Under the pieces are notes generated by a model. The model was not told where the DNA came from. It saw nothing but the letters and a program-made list of their open reading frames with translations, and made no database searches. Of a stretch of DNA of 64,000 bases, positions 37,042 to 49,237 are shown one piece after another. This DNA comes from Echinococcus granulosus (taxonomy: Eukaryota; Platyhelminthes; Cestoda; Cyclophyllidea; Taeniidae). Each line of letters opens with the position of its first letter. The first letter of the stretch is position 1. Location: contig NW_020170408.1 of the NCBI RefSeq assembly GCF_000524195.1, positions 611,010 through 675,009 on the forward strand. The letters run 5' to 3'. The position numbers and the translations under genes are program-made.

Positions 37042-40000
37042 ATGACTGTGGATGCTCTAAAGAAGAAGGTATGACAATATTTGGCTTTCCGCACTTGTGT
37101 AGAATCCCGACTGTAGAACACTCACGCTGAATGGGCATGTGGGTTTCGTCAGTCTACCTGACCAGATTGTCGACAAGTCTATTAGCGAAGGCTTCGTATT
37201 TAATATTCTATGTGTTGGTAAGTTAGTGCAGAATTTGCTGATAGCAATAGGCGAGACTGGATTGGGAAAGTCTACTCTCATCGAAACCCTTTTTAATCAG
37301 AAGTTTGATTTTACGCCCTCCTCCCATGATTCAACAGACGTCAAGTTGAAGTCGAAGACATACGGTGAGTTTATGTCTTGGGTTTGTTATTTAGTGATAT
37401 GAAGACCTAAAAGAAGGAAATGTAAGGCTGAAGCTGACTGTCAGTGAAACCTGTGGTTTTGGTGATCAAATCAATAAGGAGAACAGGTTTGTTTGTCTTT
37501 GCGTGGTAGTTTGATGTAATATGTAATCATTTATAGTGCTGACAGCGTTGTGGAGTTTTTGGATCAGCAGTACGAGAGTTACTTGCAGGAGGAGCTGAAA
37601 ATCAAGCGTTCAATGCACACTTATCATGATACACGAGTTCACGTTTGTCTGTACTTCATTGCTCCAACTGGACACAGGTAAGAAGTTTGTGAGATGGTTG
37701 GGAAAATAAAATTAGCCTAAAGTCAGTGGATCTAGTGGCAATGAAGAAGTTGCAGGAGAAGGTGAATATAATCCCGATCATCGCCAAGTCGGACACCATC
37801 ACAAAGGCAGAGCTGTCGAAGTTTAAGGCGAAGGTGATGTCGGAGGTGAAGGCAAATGGCATTCGTCTGTATCAATTTCCAACCGATGATGAGATGGTGA
37901 GCGAACTGAACGAGAGCACAAATGTAAGCTGTTGCTGTTGCTAGTGATATGTTGTGGGAGGCACAAAACTGCTCCTTATTGGCGAAGTATGCCTTTGGAG
38001 GTAGAAACATTGTGCGAGAGGAAAGGATTAGCACACTGGCGACTAGTTTGGAGAGTCGGAAAGCTTCGAGTGTCGCCACTAAGTGCCACAAGTATAGTTT
38101 TTTTGGTAAGATAAGTTTGAGGCTGATTGACCGGTGGGGTTTTTTAAATGCTGGCTTATGTGGTGAAAGGTGCGTGCAAAATGGAATTCTCCGAACGTTA
38201 GCTTTTAGCTTGTCAAATTAGGTGTTGGTGAGAGTTTCTGATTTTGTAGGACTCTTAAGCTAGATCTTTTGAAGGCATCATCATTGTCTTGCACTATTCA
38301 ACACAGATTCATGCTTTTCGTTCGTTTGTATGGATGTTGATGCAATAGTGGTGCTTTTTTAGTACTCACTATCATTTGAGGCTAGTTTGTGTGGGATGTG
38401 TGTATAGAATTTGTTCTCCTCATTGCATTACTTATTCATAGTTTGGATAGGCCGAGCGTTTTATTCGTGCGCTTCTACACGAAAACATGCTGCAAATTTG
38501 GTTATCAAATGAGCAATTGAGGCCGTATATGCTAAATACTCGTCGTGAGGAAAATAATCATGAGCATGGGGATAAATGAAGCCGCTTAACCGGTGCCCTT
38601 TGTTCTGTTCAACCTATTCCTTGCAGTGAGCATTCCTTTTCGTGGTAGCAGTGGTGGTGGCATTCGCTGTGTTTATGCGCGTACAATTAATAGGGGAGAG
38701 TGGCTTCCGCTTGTGACTTGGATACGGACAATATTTCCCCTGTTCTCGGGGTTATTTATTACAATAAACCGACTTTGATTGCGTTTTTAATCCCAAGTCT
38801 CTCTGCGCATTTCCTTATCAAAAGTCCTGCTATTTCCCAAATTAGTTATGTACCCGTTAAAGGTGGCGATTGTGCAAGAGAAGTGTTACATCAGGATCAG
38901 TCGTTGTCTGAAAAATAGAGTGAAACTTACTTACTTCAGCCCAAAATGTGTGTCTCCTACTTATTCTTTTCATATCATTTCTTTTCGAACCCAAAGTACC
39001 GCCAAATAAAGATGAACTTGACCAGTTGGCTGTATTTTGTTCCTCCTTTTGTATCGATTTTTATTAAAGACGATAGTTTGTTGGACCTGAATGCAATGAT
39101 AAGGAATCAGGTACTGACAAGGCCCAACAGTGGCGAAAGTGGTCATAGACTGGGAAGAGGGGTTAAAAGACTTGCGCCTGCCAGTTTTGGAGCACCGTTT
39201 TTGCTCGCCTGCTTGCTCCATCTTGCCACTTTACTGGAAGTGTTGTTTTCTTTTGTAATGACATTAGTGATGAAATGGGCAAATATAAGAACATTTTGAA
39301 ACATTGCTGCCTTTTTTGACCTCTTCAATAAACGCTTTTTCCTCGTGTTAACAATGTTGATCTCGATAATACTTGGAACAACATTTTGTCAATAGTGTAA
39401 TGTTTGGGCTATCTGGCGTGCCCCTCTCTCTGGTTGAAGATGTCGCCCTCTTCTCTGCCAGTAAATCGTGTTTGAATGCCCTGATACTGATGGTTAGCAG
39501 CAAAAGGCTCAACGGTCGATGTCCTCTAACTTCTTGGAGCCTCTGCCTTATTGAAATTGAAAATCTTTGAATAGTATCCAACTGAGGAGCATTTGATATG
39601 TGTTTTAACCAAATGGTTGCGGCGTTTAGTCAAAATGTTCGCTGATGAGCGAGAATTGAGTTTCTCGTAGGTGTGGAGGCCTGCACTGTGGAAAAATGAT
39701 GCATTCTTCTTAATCGCGGTGTTCTTGCCTTACTTTCTTCACTTGTTTCCCTTTTACAGAAGATGCTGCCTTTTGCAGTGGTAGGCAGTACCGAGGAGGC
39801 CAAGGTGAATGGACGTACCCTTCGTGTACGTCAGTACCCCTGGGGCTGTGTGCAAGTAGAGAACGAGGCGCATTGCGATTTTGTGCGTTTACGTGAGATG
39901 TTATTGCGGGTAAACATGGAAGACTTGCGTGAGCGAACGCACACGGTGCACTACGAGACGTATCGAAAGCGACGTCTCTCGGAGATGGGATTTAGGGATG

Positions 40001-43000
40001 ATGAGAAGATATCTCTGCAGGTAGACCTCTGTCTCCTTGTTTCTTCTTCTTCTTCTTCTTCTTCTTCTTCTAAATCTTTGGTTTGGCTTAAGAGAGCTGG
40101 TGCCCTTTCAGATCTAGTCGCATTACTAAGGATTTAATTATGTGGCAGATGAGTGGATGCATTTGGCTTCCTATTTGGCGTATTCGGTAATCACGTAAAG
40201 TACGTTTAGGGACACCCTAAAGGGGTTTTTCAATGAAATCACGATTGTAACACTTGATTAATTGGACTTCTTAATCTTCTGAACCCAGTGAAAATTGTTT
40301 GTGCTTTGAGATATGGAACAAAGTATGCTTTCGGCATACAGGATGTGATATAAGACCGTGTAGAAATGGAAACTGGTTGATATGATTACTTATTTTGTCT
40401 TAAAGTTATCATTTTTTCTGTCAAGAAGGTGGCTTTAAATTTATTAATGGTCTCTACTACTATGGCACCATTCCAGTGCGCTCGGGCCTGTGTGTTCCAC
40501 GATACCAAACTGGTGGAAACGTGTAGAAGGCATTTTTTATGACGTGTCAGTTCGTCATTGTGGTACCTACTATTGTGCTCTCATAAATTGTCGGTCGATC
40601 CGGTTGGGTGTAATTTTGGCTTGTTTAGTTCAAGGCTCAAATTTATACATGCCTCCTTATCAAATTATGTCTAGTGTTTGGGGAAGATGTGGTAGGAGTG
40701 TTTAAAAAGTTTAAAAGGGGATTACCCAGAGAGAGGTGCATCACATTCAGGCAGCTCCTCTATTCTTGGAAAAAGAGGTCCGTGCAACCCACCATTATTC
40801 GATTTGGTTATAACATTTGCAAACTCTTTGTAACGTGAATAGTTAAGTTGAATCAGTCGCCGCACAAAGTTACTGTTTTTTGTATGCTTTTGGTTGAACA
40901 CCCTTTTCTTCCTTTCGCTAAAACTTTTTTTGCTGATCTTTCAACTGAGACGCACTTCTTCCCCGAACCTGTGCAGATAATGTCTTATTTACTCAAAACT
41001 ATCGTTTGGTTGCATGAGTGTTATCAGAGGGTCATTTATCTCATTCCCGCCAACAAGATTTCTGGAAAAAGGTGCAACTTTTATTAACCGTGTCACCTGT
41101 TCCCTCACATTTCGTGCTTTGCAGGAGACGTACGAGAAGCGCCGCGAGACGCAGCAGAAGGAGTTGAAGCAGAAGGAGGAGGAGATGCGTCAAATGTTTG
41201 TCCAGCGTGTGAAAGAGAAGGAACAAGTTCTCAAGGAGACTGAACGCGAGGTGAGCTACATCACTGGTGGCTAGCCAGTGCTGTTTAGTAGTACTGTAGT
41301 TCGAGTGAGGGAGTCGGTTTACTAGTGCCAGAAAAGGATTTATTCAAGTGGTGTTGATGCAAGTCTTCTTTGAGACGTTACTGAAGGTTGCCCTTTGCTT
41401 TTTTTCCAATGGATAAAAGGCGTCAGACGTCCTGTCGCGCTGCCACCAAGGCAAAGTTTAGGTTACCCCTCCAAAGGCAAGTATTCAGGTAGCTCGGCTG
41501 TGACGTCCGAGGGGCTAGGAGATTAACCGTATGGTGAGGGCTGACGCAGTTTCACGGCGCCAATGTGAGGGCCCCATCACGGGAAACTGAATGGGTTCGC
41601 ATAGTTTGCTTTGCTTCAAAGCTACCGCTGGCGTTTTTTTCAGAGTTTGATCCCGTGAAATAAATCTGTTTGCAGGACAGGAATTGAGCATTTGCGATTG
41701 ATTTTCCGCCAGGGTGAGGAGACTTCCAAATTCAAATGTGTTGGTGAATCTTGGAAGCTTTAATGCGGTCAGTGTTCCGTTTTTTCCGTACTTGAAATAT
41801 CTCCCGAGTTATTCTGTTTTAAGCAGTCCCTACTTGTTGGGTCTGAGTTTTGCTTCTCTCCTGACCTTGGGGTCCCCTTCAACATCCATCTCTGCAGGTT
41901 CACTCATCTGTAGTCAACTTCATTCTTTCATTTGAGCATTTAAGAAGTCCACTACATCTATCCCAAATTTTATTATGCTGTTACCAATGTAGCCGTCTGA
42001 ATTCTCTCTGCAGAATTGCATTTTGCTGTCGGCTAAAATAATTCATGATTAACGTGATAAGAACCTTCAATCCACCGGGGAGGAAGAATCATGAAAGTGT
42101 CTTGTCAGATGTATTCCCCTTGTCATGAATTAGCAGATGACGGTAAGCCTCGAGGGTCATCAGTTTGTTCCTCACTTCTTTCACGTACATTCCAAAAAGG
42201 TATCATGCAGTTTGGACTTTTTGTAGTGAGGATAACTTGTTAATCGAGGGAGCATACTACTGCTGGGGGTATTGCAGATGGAGTTGTTTACCGCCTTGTT
42301 TTGTTTAAGGGCGACCAATTGCAGCAGAGGTTTGTCTGGTGGACAAAACTCGAAGATGTGCGGGAAAAATATATTCAGAAATAGTCGGAAGTAAGATACT
42401 TGTAAAACATTTTTGTTCCCCAAGAGCAACAAAGTTGTCTTAGTCATCATCTGTATCCACGGTCTCCTTCCTCATTGGTACTGTTCACTGTGACTACCAA
42501 GACGGGACAGAAATCACTTGGAGTGTGTGGAAGTGCCACCAGGAGAACACAGAGGTTGAGTATTAAGTGGCGTCCTTTCCAACCCCTTGGGTGGTGTGAG
42601 ATTTGGATTACATTTAAGAATAGGACTTTCTTCTGACCCATTCATAATTTCTAACTGTCCCTAACGGTATTTTGCTGCGCGCTTTTAAACTTGATCCTGC
42701 TGAGTAGGTCGTTAGATCTTAGAAGTTATTGTTGTTTGGCCTTCATTAAGCGAACAATTCCGTTTCCAGTTTACACACACACAGAGAGAGGCGCAGTACA
42801 GTTTTGTGGGTATAAATTCTTGCATGCCTAGAGGTGTGTGTGGATGGTTGTGAGTGATTCATCCGCGGATATGGTAAGTGATGCGTTTATTCACGCATCA
42901 TTTAAATGCTAAGGTATGCCTCATGCATGATCTACTTTTGTAGTGTGTTTAAGAAGCGAAGGACGGGCTGGAAATCTATTGCCATCCGTTAGTGTACATC

Positions 43001-45172
43001 ATGCAGCACCCATGTGTTTAGTAGCTTTCACGGCTTCCCTCTACCCTAGGAGATTTAGGTGTATAAATGAATTGTTTCACCACTCGTGTCTACACTTTGC
43101 AGTACATATAAATAACCGATTCCATATGATCTGCAATTTGCCGCGAGTCATCGGAATGAGCTGTATCGAAATCCACGCCGTCTTTTTCGGCCACCTGGTA
43201 GCTCAAAATCCGGTTGAAGGCAGAGTTCAAGCGACCAAAAGGTGCTTTGATCGTTTGGAAATAGCAGTGAATAATATCACGGATCACGATTTAATCGAAT
43301 GCACCTAGTTTTCGAAGCTTTAATAACTCAGTAATGCCAGTACGTGCTTAAGAAACGTTAATGTTGGTGAACACTGCGTATTTACCAAGTTTGAGCCAAC
43401 GGAAACCCTTTAAGTCAAATTAGGCTTTTGAAACTTGGGACATGGAACGCACTCTAGGTAGTGGAAACAGTGGCGGCCTTTCATTGTACTCCTCTGGCAC
43501 ATTCACGCACCCATCCCAGCGGGTTGCGGAATGGGGGAGGACAGCCGGCTTCCTAGTCACGACACCCAGTGTACGCCAAAATGTGGGAAGTGAACCTTTT
43601 CCTGAACAGTTGTCCACGACCATGGGGCCGTCAAGTTCCTGACAGAATAATCAAGGGGAGATCTCAGTGCGGAGGTGTTTCTTTTGCCAAAAAGTTCGAA
43701 TAAATCGGGAAGGCTACATTGGACATTTGTGGCATTTTGATTGGGCTTGGTAAATTTGAGGTCTGTCTGAATGTGAGTTTTGAAACATCCGCCTGCCTTG
43801 GATATCCTATGTGTAAATGAGAAATACGAGGGCATCGAAGCAAACTTTTCTATGGTGCATTGACATCTCCAGCAGTCCCCCAAAAGGCAGCAACGCCTTT
43901 CCCACAGCCGACTTGCAATCCTTCCACTCCGCACCCTCCTCTACCGAGACAACGTTTAGATTCATAGGATGGGTCATTCAGGGTCATTCCCCCTTAGTAG
44001 TCTGTGGAGCGGAACCTGCAGGTGGAGCCGTTTTCTAGTAAGAACTCTATATTTTGCACGTCAGTGAAGAAATGTGTTGGGCTGCTGGTTTCCTAGGGTG
44101 CGGCAAACGCATTTGGTTCAGAAGCCTCGTTCGGGTGTCGTTTCTGCTTCTGCCACCGATTATCCCCTTTGCCTGATTTCTTTAACAATCCCTTTGCTGA
44201 TAATCAGTAGTGTTTATGTCAGCGTCTGTTCGATATCTTGTTGAAGGCCCTGAGGTTCGCTCTTTGGAGATGTTTTATGGTCTTGGGACCATTGCTGCGT
44301 TGACCGGGCGAAGCCTCTGTTCCATTAACGCCTCTGATGGTGATCGATGGCTTTAGATGAAATCATTTGCAGTTGTTTCATTAGTCAACAGAACCCCTTG
44401 TAAGACGCTAGCAGCTGTTCCTTCTCCCCTCCTCACCCCTCCCGTGACTCCGGCGGTGCGCGGTTGAGGTCATCAGCACGGTAGGGAGCGCATAGGTGTA
44501 ATAGCAGGCTGACAGTACGTTACGGAACTGTCGTGAAGTGTTGGCTGTTGGGAGGCCGACCAAGTTGATTTGACTGGTACACAACGCTCACCTGAAAACT
44601 GCCTTAATTCTCAGACTGAATCGAAGTGTCGTCATACTTCAGGCTGTTTAGGCTTTGACACTTGAAAGGGCTCCTTCAATCCTATTCTAGACGCTGTGAC
44701 AGGCGTACCTGCATACTAAACCCTGTACCGACAATCGGTGGCATGTCGCTGAGGTGTTTTTCGGTAACTGATTGTTTAGTTAAAAAGACTACCTCGTAGG
44801 TCTCGTGGCAATTTTTTTCCTGTATTGATCCAATTTTCGAGAAAGATGAACTTCCCATGTGTTGTTCTGCTTTGAACCGTCTGAGTCCTGCAGCATTTGC
44901 CACTGTGTGCGATACTTCTGTGACATCTCAGGTTTGATTTGGAGACCTCTCGTATGCATTGCAAATACTGCTTCCTTCCTGACTTGCAGCTGCAAGCGAA
45001 GTTTGAGGCGATAAAGAAGCAACATGCAGAGGAGAGAAAGAAGTTGGAAGAGAAACGGCGCATTCTTTCCGAGGAGATGGCCGCTTTTGAGCGACGCAAA
45101 CAGCTAGCGGAGCAGGCGAAACAGGGTAATCTATCCGGCGCCGCATCTGCTACCATGAAAAAGAAGAAGTGA
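37042..45172 (+). CDS. Septin, SEPT6/8/11 subgroup (418 aa, 9 exons)
   Basis: Septins are GTP-binding proteins that assemble into hetero-oligomeric filaments at the cell cortex and cytokinetic furrow. Exons are 37042-37068, 37103-37217, 37251-37364, 37405-37486, 37537-37677, 37716-37923, 39760-40020, 41125-41250 and 44990-45172; every junction is GT-AG and in phase. The P-loop GETGLGKST is at residues 48-56, [10 protein letters not shown] follows the G3 position, G4 AKSD is at 183-186, and the septin-specific [18 protein letters not shown] is in exon 7. The C-terminal coiled coil (exons 8-9, [18 protein letters not shown] onward) ends KKKK. The sequence [18 protein letters not shown] and the long coiled coil place it in the SEPT6 group. 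The G3 DxxG motif reads ETCG (residues 100-103), a notable change. The first five introns are 33-50 nt; the last three are 1836, 1104 and 3739 nt. Length is normal for the family and the gene looks intact. Confidence 0.95.
40040..40071 (+). repeat. (TTC)n microsatellite in septin intron 7
   Basis: About ten tandem TTC units begin about 20 nt after the exon 7 splice donor. Confidence 0.85.
41251..44989 (+). other. Septin intron 8 (3.7 kb)
   Basis: It lies between the two coiled-coil exons. Open frames at 42943-43308, 43442-43642 and the minus-strand 43557-43934 show no domain motifs. No nested gene is supported. Confidence 0.7.
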
Positions 45173-48030
45173 TTGTTTCCCCTCATCCCCTTCCCCCCTT
45201 TTTTTGACTGACTCCTTTTCTCTCTTGACAATCAGTTTTGGCTTCATTCACCCACTTCATTCTCTGGCATTTATTAATTCTCTCCTCCCTCCTGTTTGCG
45301 TCTGTTTTCTCTGCCTTCCATTCGTGTTGCTTCTTCTCCGTCTCTCACATTTGTTGAAATAGATGGTTTTATGTGAGTTTTGTTGATAGGTGAATGTTGT
45401 GGAAATCATTTGGGATTTCTAAACGGGTTGGATATGTGGAATTTGCGTTTGGAGGTAGTTGACCCGCTTTGGCGGTGCACTTCCTACTCTTCACTTCACT
45501 TTTGACTAACTTGACAGCCAGTTGTGTTTTCATTAGCCCACTCCGCTGTTCTCGTATGCATGACTACCCTCTTGTGTTGAAGGATTTCGGTTTCACTTTG
45601 ACGACCATTGCATTCTCAGGTACTTCTCCTTGATAATTGTATACCTTCAACGGAACTACTTCCTCAGAATTCACCTTGCCGAAGTAGGGGATAGCAACTT
45701 CCATGCTTCCAACGCTTTGAGGTGACAGGATTTCATTGTGCAGCTTATTACCGCTTCAACGAAGGCTAGGAAAGCCACGGTGGAACGGCTTCCCGCCTCT
45801 TCGAGACTTTGGCCTCCGTCATTTTTTGAGAAAACGCGAGTTTATTTGGAAAGGAATTCATTTTCCTCTTATTGTTGTTTATGCACTCGTTCTACTCAGT
45901 TGTGGTTTCCATTTCCCCTTCACCATTTACAACCTCAGATTAAGCTTTACGTGTATTTCTGTTTGTTTTTCCTGTTCAAACATGATTATTCTCCCTAGTT
46001 TAGAGAGGGGATTAGATCGACACTACAAGAAGCCTGTTTAAAGTGTTTAAAAGCGGTTGATTTTTTGTCGAGAGTTACTTGGATGACGCATAAATTAGCG
46101 TTAAATCTTTTTAAATGTTCATTTATGCACAACTTGTCATGATCGCACCACCTGTCTGCTCTATTTGGCATGCGACCATGCGATCGTCCCCATTCGGAGC
46201 TTGGCGAACGCTCATCAGTGGGATACAGAGGGTATAGTTGAGCATGTGGCAGTATCATTTATCCCCGCATCCCAAATCGGCTTTTTTGTTGTCTGCAGCA
46301 TGAAGTGTGAGCTCCTCCGACTGCATAAGCGGCCCTAGCTGCTTCTGAAAGCGGAGTGACCCCTACGAGTATCACCCGATAGAGATTCTTTAATGCCAAG
46401 GCCGTCAAATCGCTTTATCAGACGTTTTAGTGTGAGGAGGTGGTTCGTACCGCTTTGAGTCTACCTCATTGTAATGCTCTGTCGAAACTTCTTGGGAAGA
46501 AATTCAAGAAATTTACTCGGTTTTAAATAACAGGTATAAAAAGTATGAAACATGGGTAGTTAGGTGTCAATCCGTCAACGTGATCGCTTCCCCTTTTCCA
46601 CTCAATCTGAACCCGTACTCATCCATTGTCAGTGGAATGAAATGGATGTAATTCCAGCTGGATTATCTTGTGGAATAGGACTGATTCGGCGCCAAGACTG
46701 TAAAATTTCCTCATTTGATTTGTTACGCAGTAAGGGGAGATGTGGCAGACATAGTTTAATTACATCAGATCTGGTGGCAATCGAAAGGTTGATACATTAC
46801 ATTCAAGACGATTCCTAATTTATCCCCCTCTTTAGCAACTAAGGTGTTAGGACCTTGAGAGTCAGCTTGATTCTAACCAAACTATCTTTGTTTCGCATAT
46901 TTAAATGCAGATCTAGTAATAGAATGAAGCCAAAATTGTTTCCCGGGTGAGGGGAAATCACCCATTTCTCCTGCGATATTGCCTTGGAGGTGTGCGAGAA
47001 TAGCTTCCTTCAAGAGGCTCCAGGATTAGTCAGCCTTTCAAAAGTGTTAACATTACATTTCTTCCACCTACGTTTGTAGTTTATGTTTTGCTGGTTGAAT
47101 AACTGGCTGCCTTACCAGCCATTCCCACTCCGACCCACCCATCCATGACACGCAACAGCTGAATCACAAAAGAGCGGGTCAATTTTTTTCCCTTCTAGAG
47201 CGATCACGACGTAAAACCAAAATTTGTGTGCTCATGCGGCATTGAAAAGGAGTTTCAGATCGTAGTGGTGCCTGTTTAGGAGGCCTTCTCCTATTATTTG
47301 CTTCGCTTCACCAGTGGTTGCCTGATACCTTTCAAAGTGTCTAAGTTACTTCACTGCGCGCACGGACATTCAAATTTTGTTTCATTCCGAAAATCCTCCT
47401 TGCATTTCATTATCATTATCACCCATAAATCATAGAACTTCTTGAGGATGATACACCGCTGTCACGTCGAGTCATCTTGCCACACCAGGGAGGTATGGTG
47501 GATCAAGCGTTCTTGCTGCGCAGTTGAGGCTCTTGTTTATGCAAATCACCCGACATAGTGGTCGAAGTTAGGGTTGAGGACTTCTGCCTCGATGCCACTT
47601 AGAAAACTGCACATGTAAACTCGACTGCGATCCCACCTCGTATCATTGTGACGATTGGTAAAATTCTGTAGAGGGTGAGTCAATTTATCCCAACTTTTCA
47701 TATCTAGTCTGCAAATGTGTTACCAGGTGACAAAGAAAAATTAATGCCGTTGCTTCTTCCGCCACTTTGACGAACGGTGTTAAAATGGAACTCCCACATG
47801 TTCTATTTTCGAAATTCAGAATCATCGGGAATTAGATTAAAATTGAATATCTAGACCGAACTTTCGGGCTCTGCGTTTATACAGGAATTAGTAATGTTCC
47901 AGGAGTCACTTATTTCTGTGAAGGTCTTTTGTTTAAGGACCCAAATTTATGCTTCCACTCAGCATAAAATTAGTCTCTAGAATAAAGGAATACACAAATG
48001 AAATTCGTTAGTTGGTTTTACGTATACCCG
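45173..48030. other. Septin 3' flank and intergenic DNA
   Basis: The CT-rich stretch directly after the stop (45173-45370) is probably the 3' UTR, though no AATAAA is obvious near it. No gene is recognised beyond it; open frames at 45736-46041 and 46564-46818 have no motifs. Confidence 0.45.
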
Positions 48031-48033
48031 ACA

Positions 48034-48148
48034 TACAGAAGGGACTCCAAGGCCAGCCCATTAGGCAAGGCCCAATGGCGGTCAACCATGGTGACCTATT
48101 TACCAAAGCCGAGAAGTAACCACCCAGAGCATTACATGTGTATTTTAC
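48034..48148 (+). repeat. Diverged half-copy of the hairpin repeat
   Basis: It contains 'cagaaggga.tccaaggccagccca', 'aaggcccaatgg' and 'aaagccgag.agtaaccac' in the order of the palindrome's right arm, immediately before the complete palindrome. It also shares 'acatacagaaggg' with the copy at 8750. Confidence 0.5.
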
Positions 48149-48532
48149 TCTAATGCAATACAATAGTGGTTTTTCCCTCGGTATTAGTGGGGCGCCATTT
48201 GTGTACTTTGAATTAGCCCTGGCCTTTCAGGCCATGCAATAGCCCAGACACCTTCTCTGCGCTGAATATGTATTCTGCCCAAGTATTTTGTCTTCGTTCG
48301 TCTCTAGGGAGTCTTGGGACGCTACACTAATGTAGCGTCCCGAGACTCCCTGAAGACGAAAGAAGACAAAATACTCGGGCAGAATATATATATTCAGCAT
48401 GGAGAAGGTGTCTGGGCTATTGGCATGGCCCAAAAGGCCAGCCCACCCAGCGAGGTACAAGGGGGCTAATTCGAAGTACAAAAGTGGCGCCTCACCAGAA
48501 CCGAGGGATAAACCACTATCGTATTACACTAA
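48149..48532. mobile_element. Near-perfect palindromic hairpin (fold-back) element
   Basis: The left arm 48149-48326 and right arm 48331-48532 are reverse complements, separated by the 4-nt loop CTAA. Base pairing is perfect at the centre (GGGACGCTACA against TGTAGCGTCCC) and continues through paired blocks such as 'cccgagactccc/gggagtcttggg', 'tattttgtctt', 'ccagacaccttctc' and 'ttccctcggt' out to 'aatacaatagtgg'. The arms of about 180-200 nt differ by scattered substitutions and small indels. Single-arm fragments at 8690-8825 and 48034-48148 show that the unit is a dispersed family. The structure suggests a fold-back or MITE-like element, or a tail-to-tail dimer of a short interspersed repeat; no coding capacity or terminal duplication is seen. 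Confidence 0.8.
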
Positions 48533-49237
48533 CATTATGCATCCTCTCGTCTTCAAAACGGTGACCAAGTACACATAACTCTAGTGGTAGGAAGTGGTCA
48601 ATTTAAAAAAGCGCTTCGTACGACATTGGCTAAAATTACTAAATGCAGCGCATTCGCTCATAATGTGGCATTATAAAATCATCAAAATATCAGCGAAGTT
48701 GAAAGAGCACGGAAGAAAATGGAAGGATTAATATAAATGGTCAAGCCGACGCCATATAACTGACTTTACAAAAGCAAATTCCGTTAAACAAGTTAATGCA
48801 TGAGTGTAAGACTCGCCGTTTTATCAAATGGACGGTAATTAGAAACGAATTCGACAGACTGTCAAAAATAGAGCTGATAACTCAACTAAGCCATTTCAAA
48901 GCTTAATGTGTATTTCCATGTTTTTTTGACAATAAAAGGCAGAGCTAAATTTTTGTAGACTGCAAGAATTTTTAAAACGATCTCCATTTTCCTTTCAAAT
49001 TTGCTATATCAATGGGCTAAAAATGATTTTTTGCACCACGTTTAACTTTGTTCAATAAAACGTATTAGAATTAACAATGATAAACGTAAATCAGCTTTGC
49101 TTTGTTTTTTGCTTTTAGGCTTTATAGGTCTTTGTTTAAGTTTATCGAGTTCAATGATAAATCGACCTCAATATTTCAGTTTCTTATTAGTCGCCGCCTT
49201 TCGACTGGGTCCAGTTGCCTAAAGAGTGGGCTCCACT
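48533..49237. other. Upstream region of the Asp-rich repeat gene
   Basis: AT-rich non-coding DNA. Pyrimidine-rich acceptor-like sites ('ttttgcttttag' at about 49108-49119 and 'ttcttattag' near 49190) lie 50-130 nt before the chosen ATG. They could mark a 5' UTR intron or a trans-splice acceptor. Confidence 0.35.

Noticed and set aside
43557..43934. 125-codon minus-strand frame inside septin intron 8
   Set aside because: No motif is recognised and it overlaps an equally featureless plus-strand frame; it is not supported as a nested gene.
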